This document shows positions 44,962 through 52,906 of a stretch of 64,000 nucleotides of DNA, piece by piece. Origin of the DNA: Rheinheimera pacifica. GTDB lineage: Bacteria; Pseudomonadota; Gammaproteobacteria; Enterobacterales; Alteromonadaceae. Every line of letters starts with the position of its first letter. The first letter of the stretch is position 1. The position numbers and the translations under genes are program-made. A model generated the notes under the pieces. The model was not told the DNA's origin. It saw only the letters and a list, made by a program, of their open reading frames with translations, and did no database searches. The stretch covers positions 310,001 to 374,000 of the forward strand of contig NZ_FNXF01000002.1 in the NCBI RefSeq assembly GCF_900108485.1, written 5' to 3'.

Positions 44962-45576
44962 CTAGAACGGAATATCGTCGTCAAAATCAATTGGCGGTTC
45001 CATTGGTGCACGTTGTTGCGGCTGTGCCGGCTGCTGGTAACCGCCTTGTGGCTGGGCTGGGCGTTGTTGATAGCCACCTTGTTGTGGTGCAGCCTGCTGA
45101 TAACCACCTTGCTGTGGAGCCTGATAAGCCGGTGCAGCCTGCGGTGCCACTTGCTGGTAACCGCCTTGTGGCTGAGCGGGTTTCTGGTAGCCACCTTGCT
45201 GGCCGCCGCCCATACCACCGCCTTGTTGCTGGCCATCACCGCGGCCATCCAACATTTGCAGCTCGTTGGCAATAATTTCGGTGGTGTAACGCTCTACACC
45301 GTCTTTATCCTGCCATTTACGGGTTTTCAGCTTACCTTCAATATACACTTTGCTGCCTTTACGCAGGTATTCACCGGCAATTTCGGCTAAACGCTGGTAA
45401 ATCACTACACGGTGCCATTCGGTTTGCTCTTTTTTCTCGTTAGTGGCTTTGTCGGTCCAGCTCTCTGAGGTTGCTACCGTTAAATTCGCCACTGCGCCGC
45501 CTTGCGGCATATAGCGCACTTCCGGGTCAGTACCCAGGTTACCAATCAGAATAACTTTATTAATGCCACGCGCCAT
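44962..45576 (-). CDS. ssb: Single-stranded DNA-binding protein
   Basis: A 204-residue SSB. The OB-fold is residues 1 to about 112 ([38 protein letters not shown]...[42 protein letters not shown]). A disordered linker has repeated GGYQQ/GGYQK units and Pro/Gln stretches, and the acidic tip DFDDDIPF recruits partner proteins. Acts in replication, repair and recombination. It lies 21 bases after the YajR-type MFS gene, an arrangement common in gammaproteobacteria near uvrA. Confidence 0.97.
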   Translation of the reverse strand: MARGINKVILIGNLGTDPEVRYMPQGGAVANLTVATSESWTDKATNEKKEQTEWHRVVIYQRLAEIAGEYLRKGSKVYIEGKLKTRKWQDKDGVERYTTEIIANELQMLDGRGDGQQQGGGMGGGQQGGYQKPAQPQGGYQQVAPQAAPAYQAPQQGGYQQAAPQQGGYQQRPAQPQGGYQQPAQPQQRAPMEPPIDFDDDIPF

Positions 45577-45597
45577 GCGAATTCTCCTAAAAAATGT

Positions 45598-46962
45598 TTA
45601 AGCCCCGGCGGCTGTAATAACAGCCTGCGCTGCTGTGTGATCAAACTGTGCTGAACTGACTTTCAGATAACAGCGCTGCTCTGCCAGAACCATTGTAACT
45701 TCCTGCACCCCATTCAGTGTGGTCAGCTGCGCTGCCAGTGCACTGGCTTGCTGTTCGCTGGTTAACGACACGGCCAGAGACAAACGCTGGGCGCGTGGAG
45801 GAAGCTGAAGGGTGCTGGCAACTAACAGCCATATTAAACCAATAACCGCCAATGCGGCAAACAATGCTTGGTAACCGAAGTGCTGTACCAGTGTACCACC
45901 GGTTACACCGCCTAAAAATGCACCAAAAAACTGGCTACTGGAATAAATACCCATAGCACTGCCACGTTGGCCTGCCGGTGCAATGCGTGACACCAACGCT
46001 GGCAGGCTGGCTTCTAAAAAGTTAAAGCCAATAAAAAACAGCAGTAAAGCCAAAGTCAGCGCAGTAAAACCGGGTACCAGCAATGCCAGCAGCATAGCGC
46101 TGATCAGCAATGCTATGGCCAGTAAAAAGAAGCCTTTTTCCTGGGCTTTGCGCATGGCAATAATCATCATTGGGATCATCAGCACAAAAGAGCCCAGCAA
46201 CACCGGCAAATAAAACTGCCAGTGTTTTACCGATACCAGGCCGTAGTTTTGCAACAGTGCCGGCAGTGCGACAAACATTGCCGTCAGCATTAAATGTAGC
46301 AGTAATACGCCCAGATCCAACTGCAGCAGTTGGCGGTGTTTAAGCATAGCCCCCAAACTTTGCGGCAGCGCCAGCGTTTCTGCCATCGGTGCTTTGTTAA
46401 CACTTTTGGGCAGTAACAATGCCACCACCAGCATAGCGCCACAAGCCAACACAGCAGTAAACCAGAATACGCCACTTAACCCGGCCCACTTTGCCAGTAA
46501 AGGCCCCAGTACCATTGCCACAGCAAAACTTAAACCGATACTGGCGCCAATTATCGCCATTACTTTAGGCCGCTGCTCTTCGCGGGTTAGATCGGCAGCC
46601 AGTGCCAGTATGGCACCGGCAATAGCACCGGCGCCCTGCAAAATACGGCCGAACGTAACCATGTAAACAGAATCGGCCAGCGCGGCCACCACTGAGCCCA
46701 CGGCAAACAGAGTAAGCCCGCCCAGCATCACTTTGTGGCGGCCGATACGATCAGACAACCAACCAAGCGGAATTTGCAAAATGGCTTGGGTTAAGCCATA
46801 AGCACCAATAGCCAGGCCTACCCATAACGGCGAAAAACCGTCCAGCTCGCTGCCATACAGTGCAAATACCGGCAGCAGCATAAACAGGCCCAGCATCCGG
46901 CTGGAAAACACCAGCGCCAGCGCCATAGCTGCACGTTTTTCTAAAGAATTCAGTTGATGCAT
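45598..46962 (-). CDS. MFS transporter with C-terminal YAM-like domain (YajR type)
   Basis: A 454-residue, 12-span drug-proton antiporter-type MFS protein (FMLLPVFALYGSELDGFSPLWVGLAIGAYGLTQAILQIPLGWLSDRIGRHKVM, with the DRxGRxxV motif between TM2 and TM3). The last 65 residues form a soluble ferredoxin-like domain (LSLAVSLTSEQQASALAAQLTTLNGVQEVTMVLAEQRCYLKV) like the YAM domain of E. coli YajR. Substrate unknown. Cotranscribed with ssb. Confidence 0.88.
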   Translation of the reverse strand: MHQLNSLEKRAAMALALVFSSRMLGLFMLLPVFALYGSELDGFSPLWVGLAIGAYGLTQAILQIPLGWLSDRIGRHKVMLGGLTLFAVGSVVAALADSVYMVTFGRILQGAGAIAGAILALAADLTREEQRPKVMAIIGASIGLSFAVAMVLGPLLAKWAGLSGVFWFTAVLACGAMLVVALLLPKSVNKAPMAETLALPQSLGAMLKHRQLLQLDLGVLLLHLMLTAMFVALPALLQNYGLVSVKHWQFYLPVLLGSFVLMIPMMIIAMRKAQEKGFFLLAIALLISAMLLALLVPGFTALTLALLLFFIGFNFLEASLPALVSRIAPAGQRGSAMGIYSSSQFFGAFLGGVTGGTLVQHFGYQALFAALAVIGLIWLLVASTLQLPPRAQRLSLAVSLTSEQQASALAAQLTTLNGVQEVTMVLAEQRCYLKVSSAQFDHTAAQAVITAAGA

Positions 46963-47061
46963 CAGGTATGAGTTAACCGCCCAAATAAGCGCGCCAGTGT
47001 AGCACAGAACCCGCGCGCTTTAAGCGGATTTCAGCCCGGTTTGCCGGTAAGATGCGACAAA

Positions 47062-48288
47062 TCAGGCCACAACCTGTTTACTCTGACGATGAAATAACCC
47101 CACGGACAACAGCAGCAGGCTTAGCGGCAACAGGCAAAGGTAAAATGCCGTCTGGCCGTCAAAGTTGGCAAAGGTATAGCCGGTAACCATAGAGCCAGTG
47201 GTACCACCCAGGGCGGAAAACACCACAATAAGGCCGGTCATAGCGGCATGCCTCGCCTTGGGCAGCGCGCTTAATATTACCGAGTTAATTACCGGATAAA
47301 TCGGTGCCATAAACAGGCCAATCAGCGGAAACAAATAGGCCGCCAGCGGCGCAGTAAATAAGCCAACCCCGGCATTGTGCTGAATATCGCGGGTTAATGG
47401 CAGAGTCAGCAGTATTAGCAGTGCCATAGCCAGCAAACAGCTGTTTAACAGCACATACCAGGACAGCTTTTTCAGCACTACGCCAGCGAGAATACGCCCC
47501 AGTGCCAGGCTGGCAGCAAAAATGCTGGTTAACTGCACGCTAAGCTGGTTTGGCAGCTTCAACACTTCATTGTTAAACGTTGGCAACCAGCTGCCAATAC
47601 CTTGCTCTATCAGCACATATAAAAACGCCGATAGCACAAACACGAACACCAGCGGTTTATACACCAGCTGCAGCATGGCGATAAAATCCTGCTTTAATGG
47701 CTGGGCCGGTGGCAACTCCAGTTTTGGAAAAGGCGTGCTGCTAAGCAGTGCCAGATTGGCTAGACAAAGTAGCGCCAGTAGCCAATACACCTGCAGCCAA
47801 CTGCCAGACTCTGGTGCAGCAGGGTCCATAAAAGCCGAAAACAACCAGTAGCCCGACAATACGCCAAGCATAAAACCGCCTTCAATAAAATTCAGCAAAG
47901 ATGCATGCTCAGCTTTGGTGTTGGTAACCACGCCGATACTGGCGTACACCGATACCTTTACCAGCGCAAAACTGGCGCCAACGGTAAGAAACAACAACTT
48001 GGTGGTCCAGAATGCCGGGATCAGCGGCATCATAATGCAAGCCAGCGTAACCAGCGTCAGCGCAATTTGCAGGGCGGTTTTATAGCCCAGCCGCGGCAGG
48101 TAAGAAGCAATAATAAAAGACACCACGGCAATAGGAATATCTTTAAAACCCTCCAGCACACTGGCGGCTTCTTTTGTGATTTGATAAGTGTGGATCACCT
48201 GCAGAATAACAGTGCCAACGCTGTTTAGCAGGATGGCAAATACAAAATAGGTTAGCAGTAGCGACAAGCGGATACGCAAAGTGGCCAT
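47062..48288 (-). CDS. MFS transporter of the alpha-glucoside locus
   Basis: A 408-residue, 12-span MFS protein (SLLLTYFVFAILLNSVGTVILQVIHTYQITKEAASVLEGFKDIPIAV). Divergent from the GH65 phosphorylase, sharing an upstream region with the operator at 48393-48408. It should carry the disaccharide that the phosphorylase cleaves, or a related glucoside, across the inner membrane (inference from context). Confidence 0.85.
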   Translation of the reverse strand: MATLRIRLSLLLTYFVFAILLNSVGTVILQVIHTYQITKEAASVLEGFKDIPIAVVSFIIASYLPRLGYKTALQIALTLVTLACIMMPLIPAFWTTKLLFLTVGASFALVKVSVYASIGVVTNTKAEHASLLNFIEGGFMLGVLSGYWLFSAFMDPAAPESGSWLQVYWLLALLCLANLALLSSTPFPKLELPPAQPLKQDFIAMLQLVYKPLVFVFVLSAFLYVLIEQGIGSWLPTFNNEVLKLPNQLSVQLTSIFAASLALGRILAGVVLKKLSWYVLLNSCLLAMALLILLTLPLTRDIQHNAGVGLFTAPLAAYLFPLIGLFMAPIYPVINSVILSALPKARHAAMTGLIVVFSALGGTTGSMVTGYTFANFDGQTAFYLCLLPLSLLLLSVGLFHRQSKQVVA

Positions 48289-48392
48289 GGTCTGGTTCTC
48301 ATTTTTATGCTGTGTGACACAGCTATAGTTGTTTTACCCTGTTGCCAGTCTGTTTGCTGACATTTTGCACTATACAACGCTTTTATTGCATA

Positions 48393-48420
48393 TTGCAATC
48401 GATTGCAAAAACTGTATATT
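48393..48420 (+). promoter_or_regulatory. LacI-family operator over the GH65 promoter
   Basis: TTGCAATCGATTGCAA (48393-48408) is a perfect 16-base palindrome. Its left part serves as a weak -35 with TATATT (48415-48420) as -10, 16 bases on. The same palindrome occurs before the TonB receptor at 52907, beside the LacI gene at 51594. Confidence 0.75.
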
Positions 48421-48455
48421 AAGCTTATTGACTGCAATTAAATCAGGTATGCCCA

Positions 48456-50792
48456 ATGTCGTTACATCCCCATGCTGCCGTGCGGCCCCTTACCACCGAG
48501 CCCTGGGCTTTAACCGACAGCCGCTATCAGCCACAACACCTGCTGCTGCATGAGACTTTACTTAGCCTGGCTAATGGCTATATCGGCACACGCGGCACGC
48601 TGGAGGAAGCTGCTCCGGCTGGCGTTGCCAGTTGCGAAGGCACCTATTTAAACGGCGTGTACAGCAGTGAGCCAATTCATTACGGTGAATCGGCTTATGG
48701 CTTTGCCAAACATAACCATAAAATGCTGCAGGTAGCCAATGGCAAAGTGCTGCAACTGAGCGTAGACGGCGAAACCTTTAGTGCTGACAAAGCCGGCAGC
48801 CATAGCCGCACACTGGATTTGCAGCAGGGCGTACTTAGCCGGCACAGTGAATGGCAAAGCCAAAGCGGTAAACAGCTACGTATCGCCAGCCGGCGTTTTG
48901 TGTCGCAGGCCAACCCGCATGTAATGGCCATTGAGCTAAGTATTACCGCGCTGAATTTCTCCGGCCAGATTAAACTGAGCAGCGCCCTGGATGCCGCTTA
49001 TCCGGGTTTTTATAAAAAAGACGATCCGCGCGTTGGCGAAATGGCCATCGCTGACAGCTTAACCCTGCTTAGCCAGCAATTCGAAGTCGAACACAGCCTG
49101 ATGCTGCACCGGGCCAAAGGCGCTGATTTTATTGTCGCGGCAGCAACAAGCCATGTGCTGCCAGCCAATGCCACTTTGCTGTCACAGGACGACAGCCAGA
49201 GTAATAAACTAACCCAGCACTTTGCTCTGCAACTGCAGCAAGGCGAAACACAAAGGCTGCATAAACTGGTGATCTACTGCCACAGCACCAATGTTGACGA
49301 TAGCAACAGCCTGGCGCAACAGGCACTGCAATTGCTGAGCAACGCGCAGCAGCAAGGCTTTGCGGCCTTGCTCAGCGAGCATCAACAGTGGTGGCAGCAA
49401 TTCTGGCAGCAGGCAGACGTAACCATAGATGGCGATATTGCCCTGCAGCAAGCCATCCGTTTTAACCTGTTTAGCCTGGCGCAATCTGCCGGCCGTAACG
49501 GCCAGAGTAATATTGCCGCTAAGGGTTTAACCGGCCCGGGCTATGACGGCCATTATTTCTGGGACACTGAAATTTACGTGGTGCCGGTAATGAGCCTGAC
49601 CCAGCCGGACATTGCCCGCCAGTTACTGAGCCAGCGCTACAGCCAGCTAGGCGCGGCGCGTGAGCGCGCAAGACAGATGTCACACAGCCACGGCGCGCTG
49701 TACCCGTGGCGTACTATTGGCGGCGAAGAATGCTCAGCGTATTTCCCGGCCGGCACGGCGCAGTATCATATTAATGCGGCTATTGCCTACGCTATCCGTA
49801 GTTACTATCTGGCCACTGACGACTGGGCCTTTATGCAGCAGATGGGCGCAGAGATGTTGGTTGAAACTGCACGATTGTGGCTGCAACTGGGCTTTTTCTC
49901 TGCACGCAGCGGCAAGTTTGAAATTCATATGGTCACCGGGCCGGATGAATACTCGGCGTTGGTCAACAATAACTTTTACACCAACGCCATGGTGCAATTG
50001 CAGCTGCGTTTTACGCTGCAAATAACAGAAAAACTGCAAGCAGAGCAGAGCCCACTGTTACAGCAGTTGGCGGTAACCGACGAAGAAATACAACAGTGGC
50101 AACAGGCTGCCGATACCATGTATCTGGCGTTCGATGAACAGCTGCAGGTGCACCCGCAGGATGATAATTTCTTAAGCCGCCAGCCGTGGGATTTTGCCAA
50201 TACACCAGCCGATAAGTACCCGCTGCTGCTGCACTATCACCCACTGGTGATCTACCGCCATCAGGTGTTAAAACAGGCCGATGTGGTGCTGGCACTGTTG
50301 CTGTTGGATGATGCAGTACCACCGGCACAAAAGCAGCGCGATCTGGCCTACTACGAACCGCTAACCACGCATGACTCCAGCTTATCCAGCTGTATTCACA
50401 GCATTCTGTTTGCCGAAACCGGCGACACCACAAGAGCGCATGAGTTTTTTGGCGACAGCGCGCGGATGGATCTGGATAACCACCATGCTAATACCGAATT
50501 TGGTGTGCATATCGCCTGTATGGCCGGCAGCTGGATGTCGCTGGTGATGGGCTTTGCCGGCATGCGTTCGCGCCCCGATGCCCTGCATTTTAAGCCGCAG
50601 CTGCCTGCACAGTTACCTCGCTTAAGTTTCCGTTTAAGTTACCGCGGCCGGGTGCTGCAGTTTAGTGCTGACAGCCAGCAGGCCAGTTATCAGCTGCTAA
50701 GTGGCGAACCGTTAACACTGTTTCACGCAAGCCAGGCTGTAGCGCTAACCAGCGGCCAAACCGTAAGTAAAGCGATTGGAGTATCAGTATGA
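48456..50792 (+). CDS. GH65 alpha-glucoside phosphorylase
   Basis: A 778-residue inverting phosphorylase of family GH65, which splits an alpha-linked glucobiose with phosphate to beta-glucose-1-phosphate and glucose. Signatures: SLANGYIGTRGTLEEA, GLTGPGYDGHYFWDTEIYVVPV, and VTGPDEYSALVNNNFYTN with general-acid Glu498. The loop GALYPWRTIGGEECSAYFPAGTAQYHIN lacks the HNEWEITFEEIHR-type segment I associate with classical maltose phosphorylase, so trehalose-, kojibiose- or nigerose-type activity should be considered. The overlapping pgmB fits the beta-anomer product. No signal peptide; cytoplasmic. Confidence 0.92.
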   Translation: MSLHPHAAVRPLTTEPWALTDSRYQPQHLLLHETLLSLANGYIGTRGTLEEAAPAGVASCEGTYLNGVYSSEPIHYGESAYGFAKHNHKMLQVANGKVLQLSVDGETFSADKAGSHSRTLDLQQGVLSRHSEWQSQSGKQLRIASRRFVSQANPHVMAIELSITALNFSGQIKLSSALDAAYPGFYKKDDPRVGEMAIADSLTLLSQQFEVEHSLMLHRAKGADFIVAAATSHVLPANATLLSQDDSQSNKLTQHFALQLQQGETQRLHKLVIYCHSTNVDDSNSLAQQALQLLSNAQQQGFAALLSEHQQWWQQFWQQADVTIDGDIALQQAIRFNLFSLAQSAGRNGQSNIAAKGLTGPGYDGHYFWDTEIYVVPVMSLTQPDIARQLLSQRYSQLGAARERARQMSHSHGALYPWRTIGGEECSAYFPAGTAQYHINAAIAYAIRSYYLATDDWAFMQQMGAEMLVETARLWLQLGFFSARSGKFEIHMVTGPDEYSALVNNNFYTNAMVQLQLRFTLQITEKLQAEQSPLLQQLAVTDEEIQQWQQAADTMYLAFDEQLQVHPQDDNFLSRQPWDFANTPADKYPLLLHYHPLVIYRHQVLKQADVVLALLLLDDAVPPAQKQRDLAYYEPLTTHDSSLSSCIHSILFAETGDTTRAHEFFGDSARMDLDNHHANTEFGVHIACMAGSWMSLVMGFAGMRSRPDALHFKPQLPAQLPRLSFRLSYRGRVLQFSADSQQASYQLLSGEPLTLFHASQAVALTSGQTVSKAIGVSV

Positions 50793-51436
50793 GCTGCCGC
50801 GCGGTAATTTTTGATTTGGATGGCGTACTTACCGACACCGCCATTTACCATTTTCATGCCTGGAAGGCATTGGCCGATGAGCTGGGTATTGCCTTTACCG
50901 AACACGACAACGAGCAGCTAAAAGGCGTTGACCGTTTGGGCTCGCTGCGCTGGATTTTGCAAAAGGGCGGCTTAACGCTAAGCGAAGCTGAAGAAGCTCG
51001 GCTGATGCAGCAAAAAAACGCGCATTATCTTGAGCTGATTGACCATATGACAACAGCCGACCTGTACCCCGGCGTGCAGCAGTTGTTTGCTGAACTGCGG
51101 CAGAGCGGTATTAAAATCGGTCTGGCTTCAGCCAGCAAAAACGCCGCCTTTGTGGTTGAGCGTTTAGGTATAGCGGCGCAGTTTGACTATATTGCCGATG
51201 CCAATCAGGTAATAAACAGCAAACCCGATCCGGAAGTGTTTTTACTCGCCGCCAACGGCTTGGGTGTGGCGCCTGAGCACTGCATAGGTGTCGAAGATGC
51301 ACTGGCCGGTATTGAAGCGATTAACCGCGCCGGTATGAAAGCGATAGGTATTGGTGATGCCAGGGTGTTAAACGGGGCGCTAAAGGTGTATCCGACAGTA
51401 CAGGCGCTCAAGCTTAACGACATAACTGAGCTATAA
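50789..51436 (+). CDS. pgmB: Beta-phosphoglucomutase
   Basis: A 215-residue HAD-superfamily enzyme that turns beta-glucose-1-phosphate into glucose-6-phosphate. The nucleophile/acid pair is in FDLDGVLTDT (Asp9, Asp11). Cap-domain features include GVDRLGSLRWILQKG. The core has GLASASKN, the KPDPEVF lysine and GVEDALAGIEAI. It overlaps the GH65 stop by four bases (ATGA), so production of the two enzymes is coupled. Confidence 0.94.
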   Translation: MSCRAVIFDLDGVLTDTAIYHFHAWKALADELGIAFTEHDNEQLKGVDRLGSLRWILQKGGLTLSEAEEARLMQQKNAHYLELIDHMTTADLYPGVQQLFAELRQSGIKIGLASASKNAAFVVERLGIAAQFDYIADANQVINSKPDPEVFLLAANGLGVAPEHCIGVEDALAGIEAINRAGMKAIGIGDARVLNGALKVYPTVQALKLNDITEL

Positions 51437-51593
51437 GCAACATCTTAAATAGTGGCGGTTAGCATTGCTGACGGGGCGACACAGAGTGTCTGACTGAGCG
51501 CGTCAGCGCGAAGGAGTTGCTGTGGCGAGCCCGACGGCAATGGTAACGCAAGCCACGGCAAAGTTTAACCTAACCAGACGGCTTTACGTGCAA
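51437..51593. other. Intergenic stretch with several short inverted repeats
   Basis: 157 bases between the converging pgmB and LacI genes. They hold nested short palindromes (ACACAGAGTGT, CGCGTCAGCGCG) and AAGGAGTTGC/GCAACATC-type segments, without a good open frame or T-run terminator. The texture resembles dispersed intergenic repeat elements, but no second copy was found in this window. Confidence 0.35.
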
Positions 51594-52625
51594 CTACTCT
51601 TTTCGCAAGCTGGACTGGCGTTCTATTAGCTTTACCGGCAGCAGCTGTGATGCGGCCTTGCCGCCATTAATCCGGCTCAGCAGTTGCGCTACCAGCAATT
51701 TACCGCCAGCATGGGTGTCCTGTTTTACTGTGGTCAGCGACGGTGTGCAGTAGGCCGACATAGCAATATCATCAAAACCCACCAGTGCCAGTTGCTGCGG
51801 CACCTTAATGCCTCGCTCCAGCAGTGCTTTCATTGCACCCATGGCAATAGCATCGCTGGCAGCAAAAATACCGTCCAGGCTGCCAAGTTCGCCAAACAGC
51901 GCCTGCTGTGTCTGTAAATAACCGGCCTGTGCAGTAAAATCGGTGTTTAGCTGCAGTTTAGCCTCCGGTTTAATACCGGCTGCTTGCAACGCATCCTGAT
52001 ACCCCAGATAACGCATTTCAATTTCGGTATGGCGGATATCACCTAAAAAGGCGATACGCTTACAGCCCTGTGCCAGCAAATGTGTTACGGCCAGCTGTGC
52101 GCCCTGACGGTTATCACTGCCAATTACCGGAAAACGCTCTGTGCCGGTGGCAGCGCCCCACACCACAAAGGGCACACCGGCGTCGCTGAGTTGCTCTACC
52201 CGCTCGTCATGCTCGCCCTGGCCGATAACTATCAGGCCATCGGCCCGTTTTGAATCAAAGTAGTAACTACGCCAGTCTTTATCAGTGGTTTTGCTGGTGC
52301 TTAGCAGCATATCGTAGCCCTGCCGCGTTAACTCATCGGCAATGACGCCCAGAATATCCAGCAGAAACGGGTCAGTAATGGCCTGCTGGGTTTTGGCGTC
52401 AAACAGAATAATGACGGCGATAGTATGGCTTTTTTGCGTACGCAGGCTGCGTGCAGTGGCATTTACCTTAAACTGATGATCAGCGGCAATTTGCTGCACT
52501 TTCTGCCGCGTTTGCGCGTTAATTACCGGATTATCGCGCAGGGCGCGCGACGCGGTAGACTCCGACACCCCGGCCAGCCGGGCAATGTCAGATAAGGTCA
52601 TGGTTTTTGCCGGTTTAATGGTCAC
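51594..52625 (-). CDS. LacI-family regulator of the alpha-glucoside locus
   Basis: A 343-residue repressor starting at GTG (52625), supported by AGGTAGGT upstream; the ATG eight codons later lacks a ribosome site. Helix-turn-helix TLSDIARLAGVSESTASRALRDNPVINAQTRQKV, hinge near residue 58-66, and sugar-binding sensor (IAVIILFDAKTQQ, GYDMLLSTSKTTDKDWRSYYF, FAASDAIAMGAMKAL, LVGFDDIAMSAYCTPSLTTV). Flanked by genes whose promoters carry TTGCAATCGATTGCAA, its presumed operator. Confidence 0.93.
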   Translation of the reverse strand: MTIKPAKTMTLSDIARLAGVSESTASRALRDNPVINAQTRQKVQQIAADHQFKVNATARSLRTQKSHTIAVIILFDAKTQQAITDPFLLDILGVIADELTRQGYDMLLSTSKTTDKDWRSYYFDSKRADGLIVIGQGEHDERVEQLSDAGVPFVVWGAATGTERFPVIGSDNRQGAQLAVTHLLAQGCKRIAFLGDIRHTEIEMRYLGYQDALQAAGIKPEAKLQLNTDFTAQAGYLQTQQALFGELGSLDGIFAASDAIAMGAMKALLERGIKVPQQLALVGFDDIAMSAYCTPSLTTVKQDTHAGGKLLVAQLLSRINGGKAASQLLPVKLIERQSSLRKE

Positions 52626-52748
52626 TTTACCTACCTGGTTTTACAGCTATGTCCTGTTGTGCCATCAATAATGCCTTAAGCAGCGTGGTGTCGCAACGCT
52701 ACCGGCCAACTGCTGGCATATTTTATGTTTTTAACCGATAAATTTCCT

Positions 52749-52810
52749 TTGCAATCGTATGCAAAAACATCATTCAGCATATTGCAATCGATTGCAATAT
52801 AGCCTATGTT
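52749..52810 (+). promoter_or_regulatory. Tandem LacI-family operators before the TonB receptor
   Basis: Two operators with centres 33 bases apart: TTGCAATCGTATGCAA (52749-52764, near-palindrome) and a perfect 22-base palindrome at 52779-52800 whose core is ATTGCAATCGATTGCAAT. A weak promoter (TTGCAA 52782-52787, TATGTT 52805-52810, spacing 17) overlaps the second. About three helical turns between centres suits cooperative binding. Confidence 0.7.
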
Positions 52811-52906
52811 TAAATCCGCACGGCACTATACCGACTAAAGCACCGCCTAAAAAGCGATCAAAAATCAGCCAGTGTAATCATCGACAGGATAGCAGGAGAA
52901 CAAAAA

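Noticed and set aside
44958..45390. Repeated-looking frames and low-complexity sequence inside ssb
   Set aside because: The repetition is the Gly/Gln/Pro-rich linker of SSB (GGYQQ units), normal for the family, not a separate repeat element or gene.
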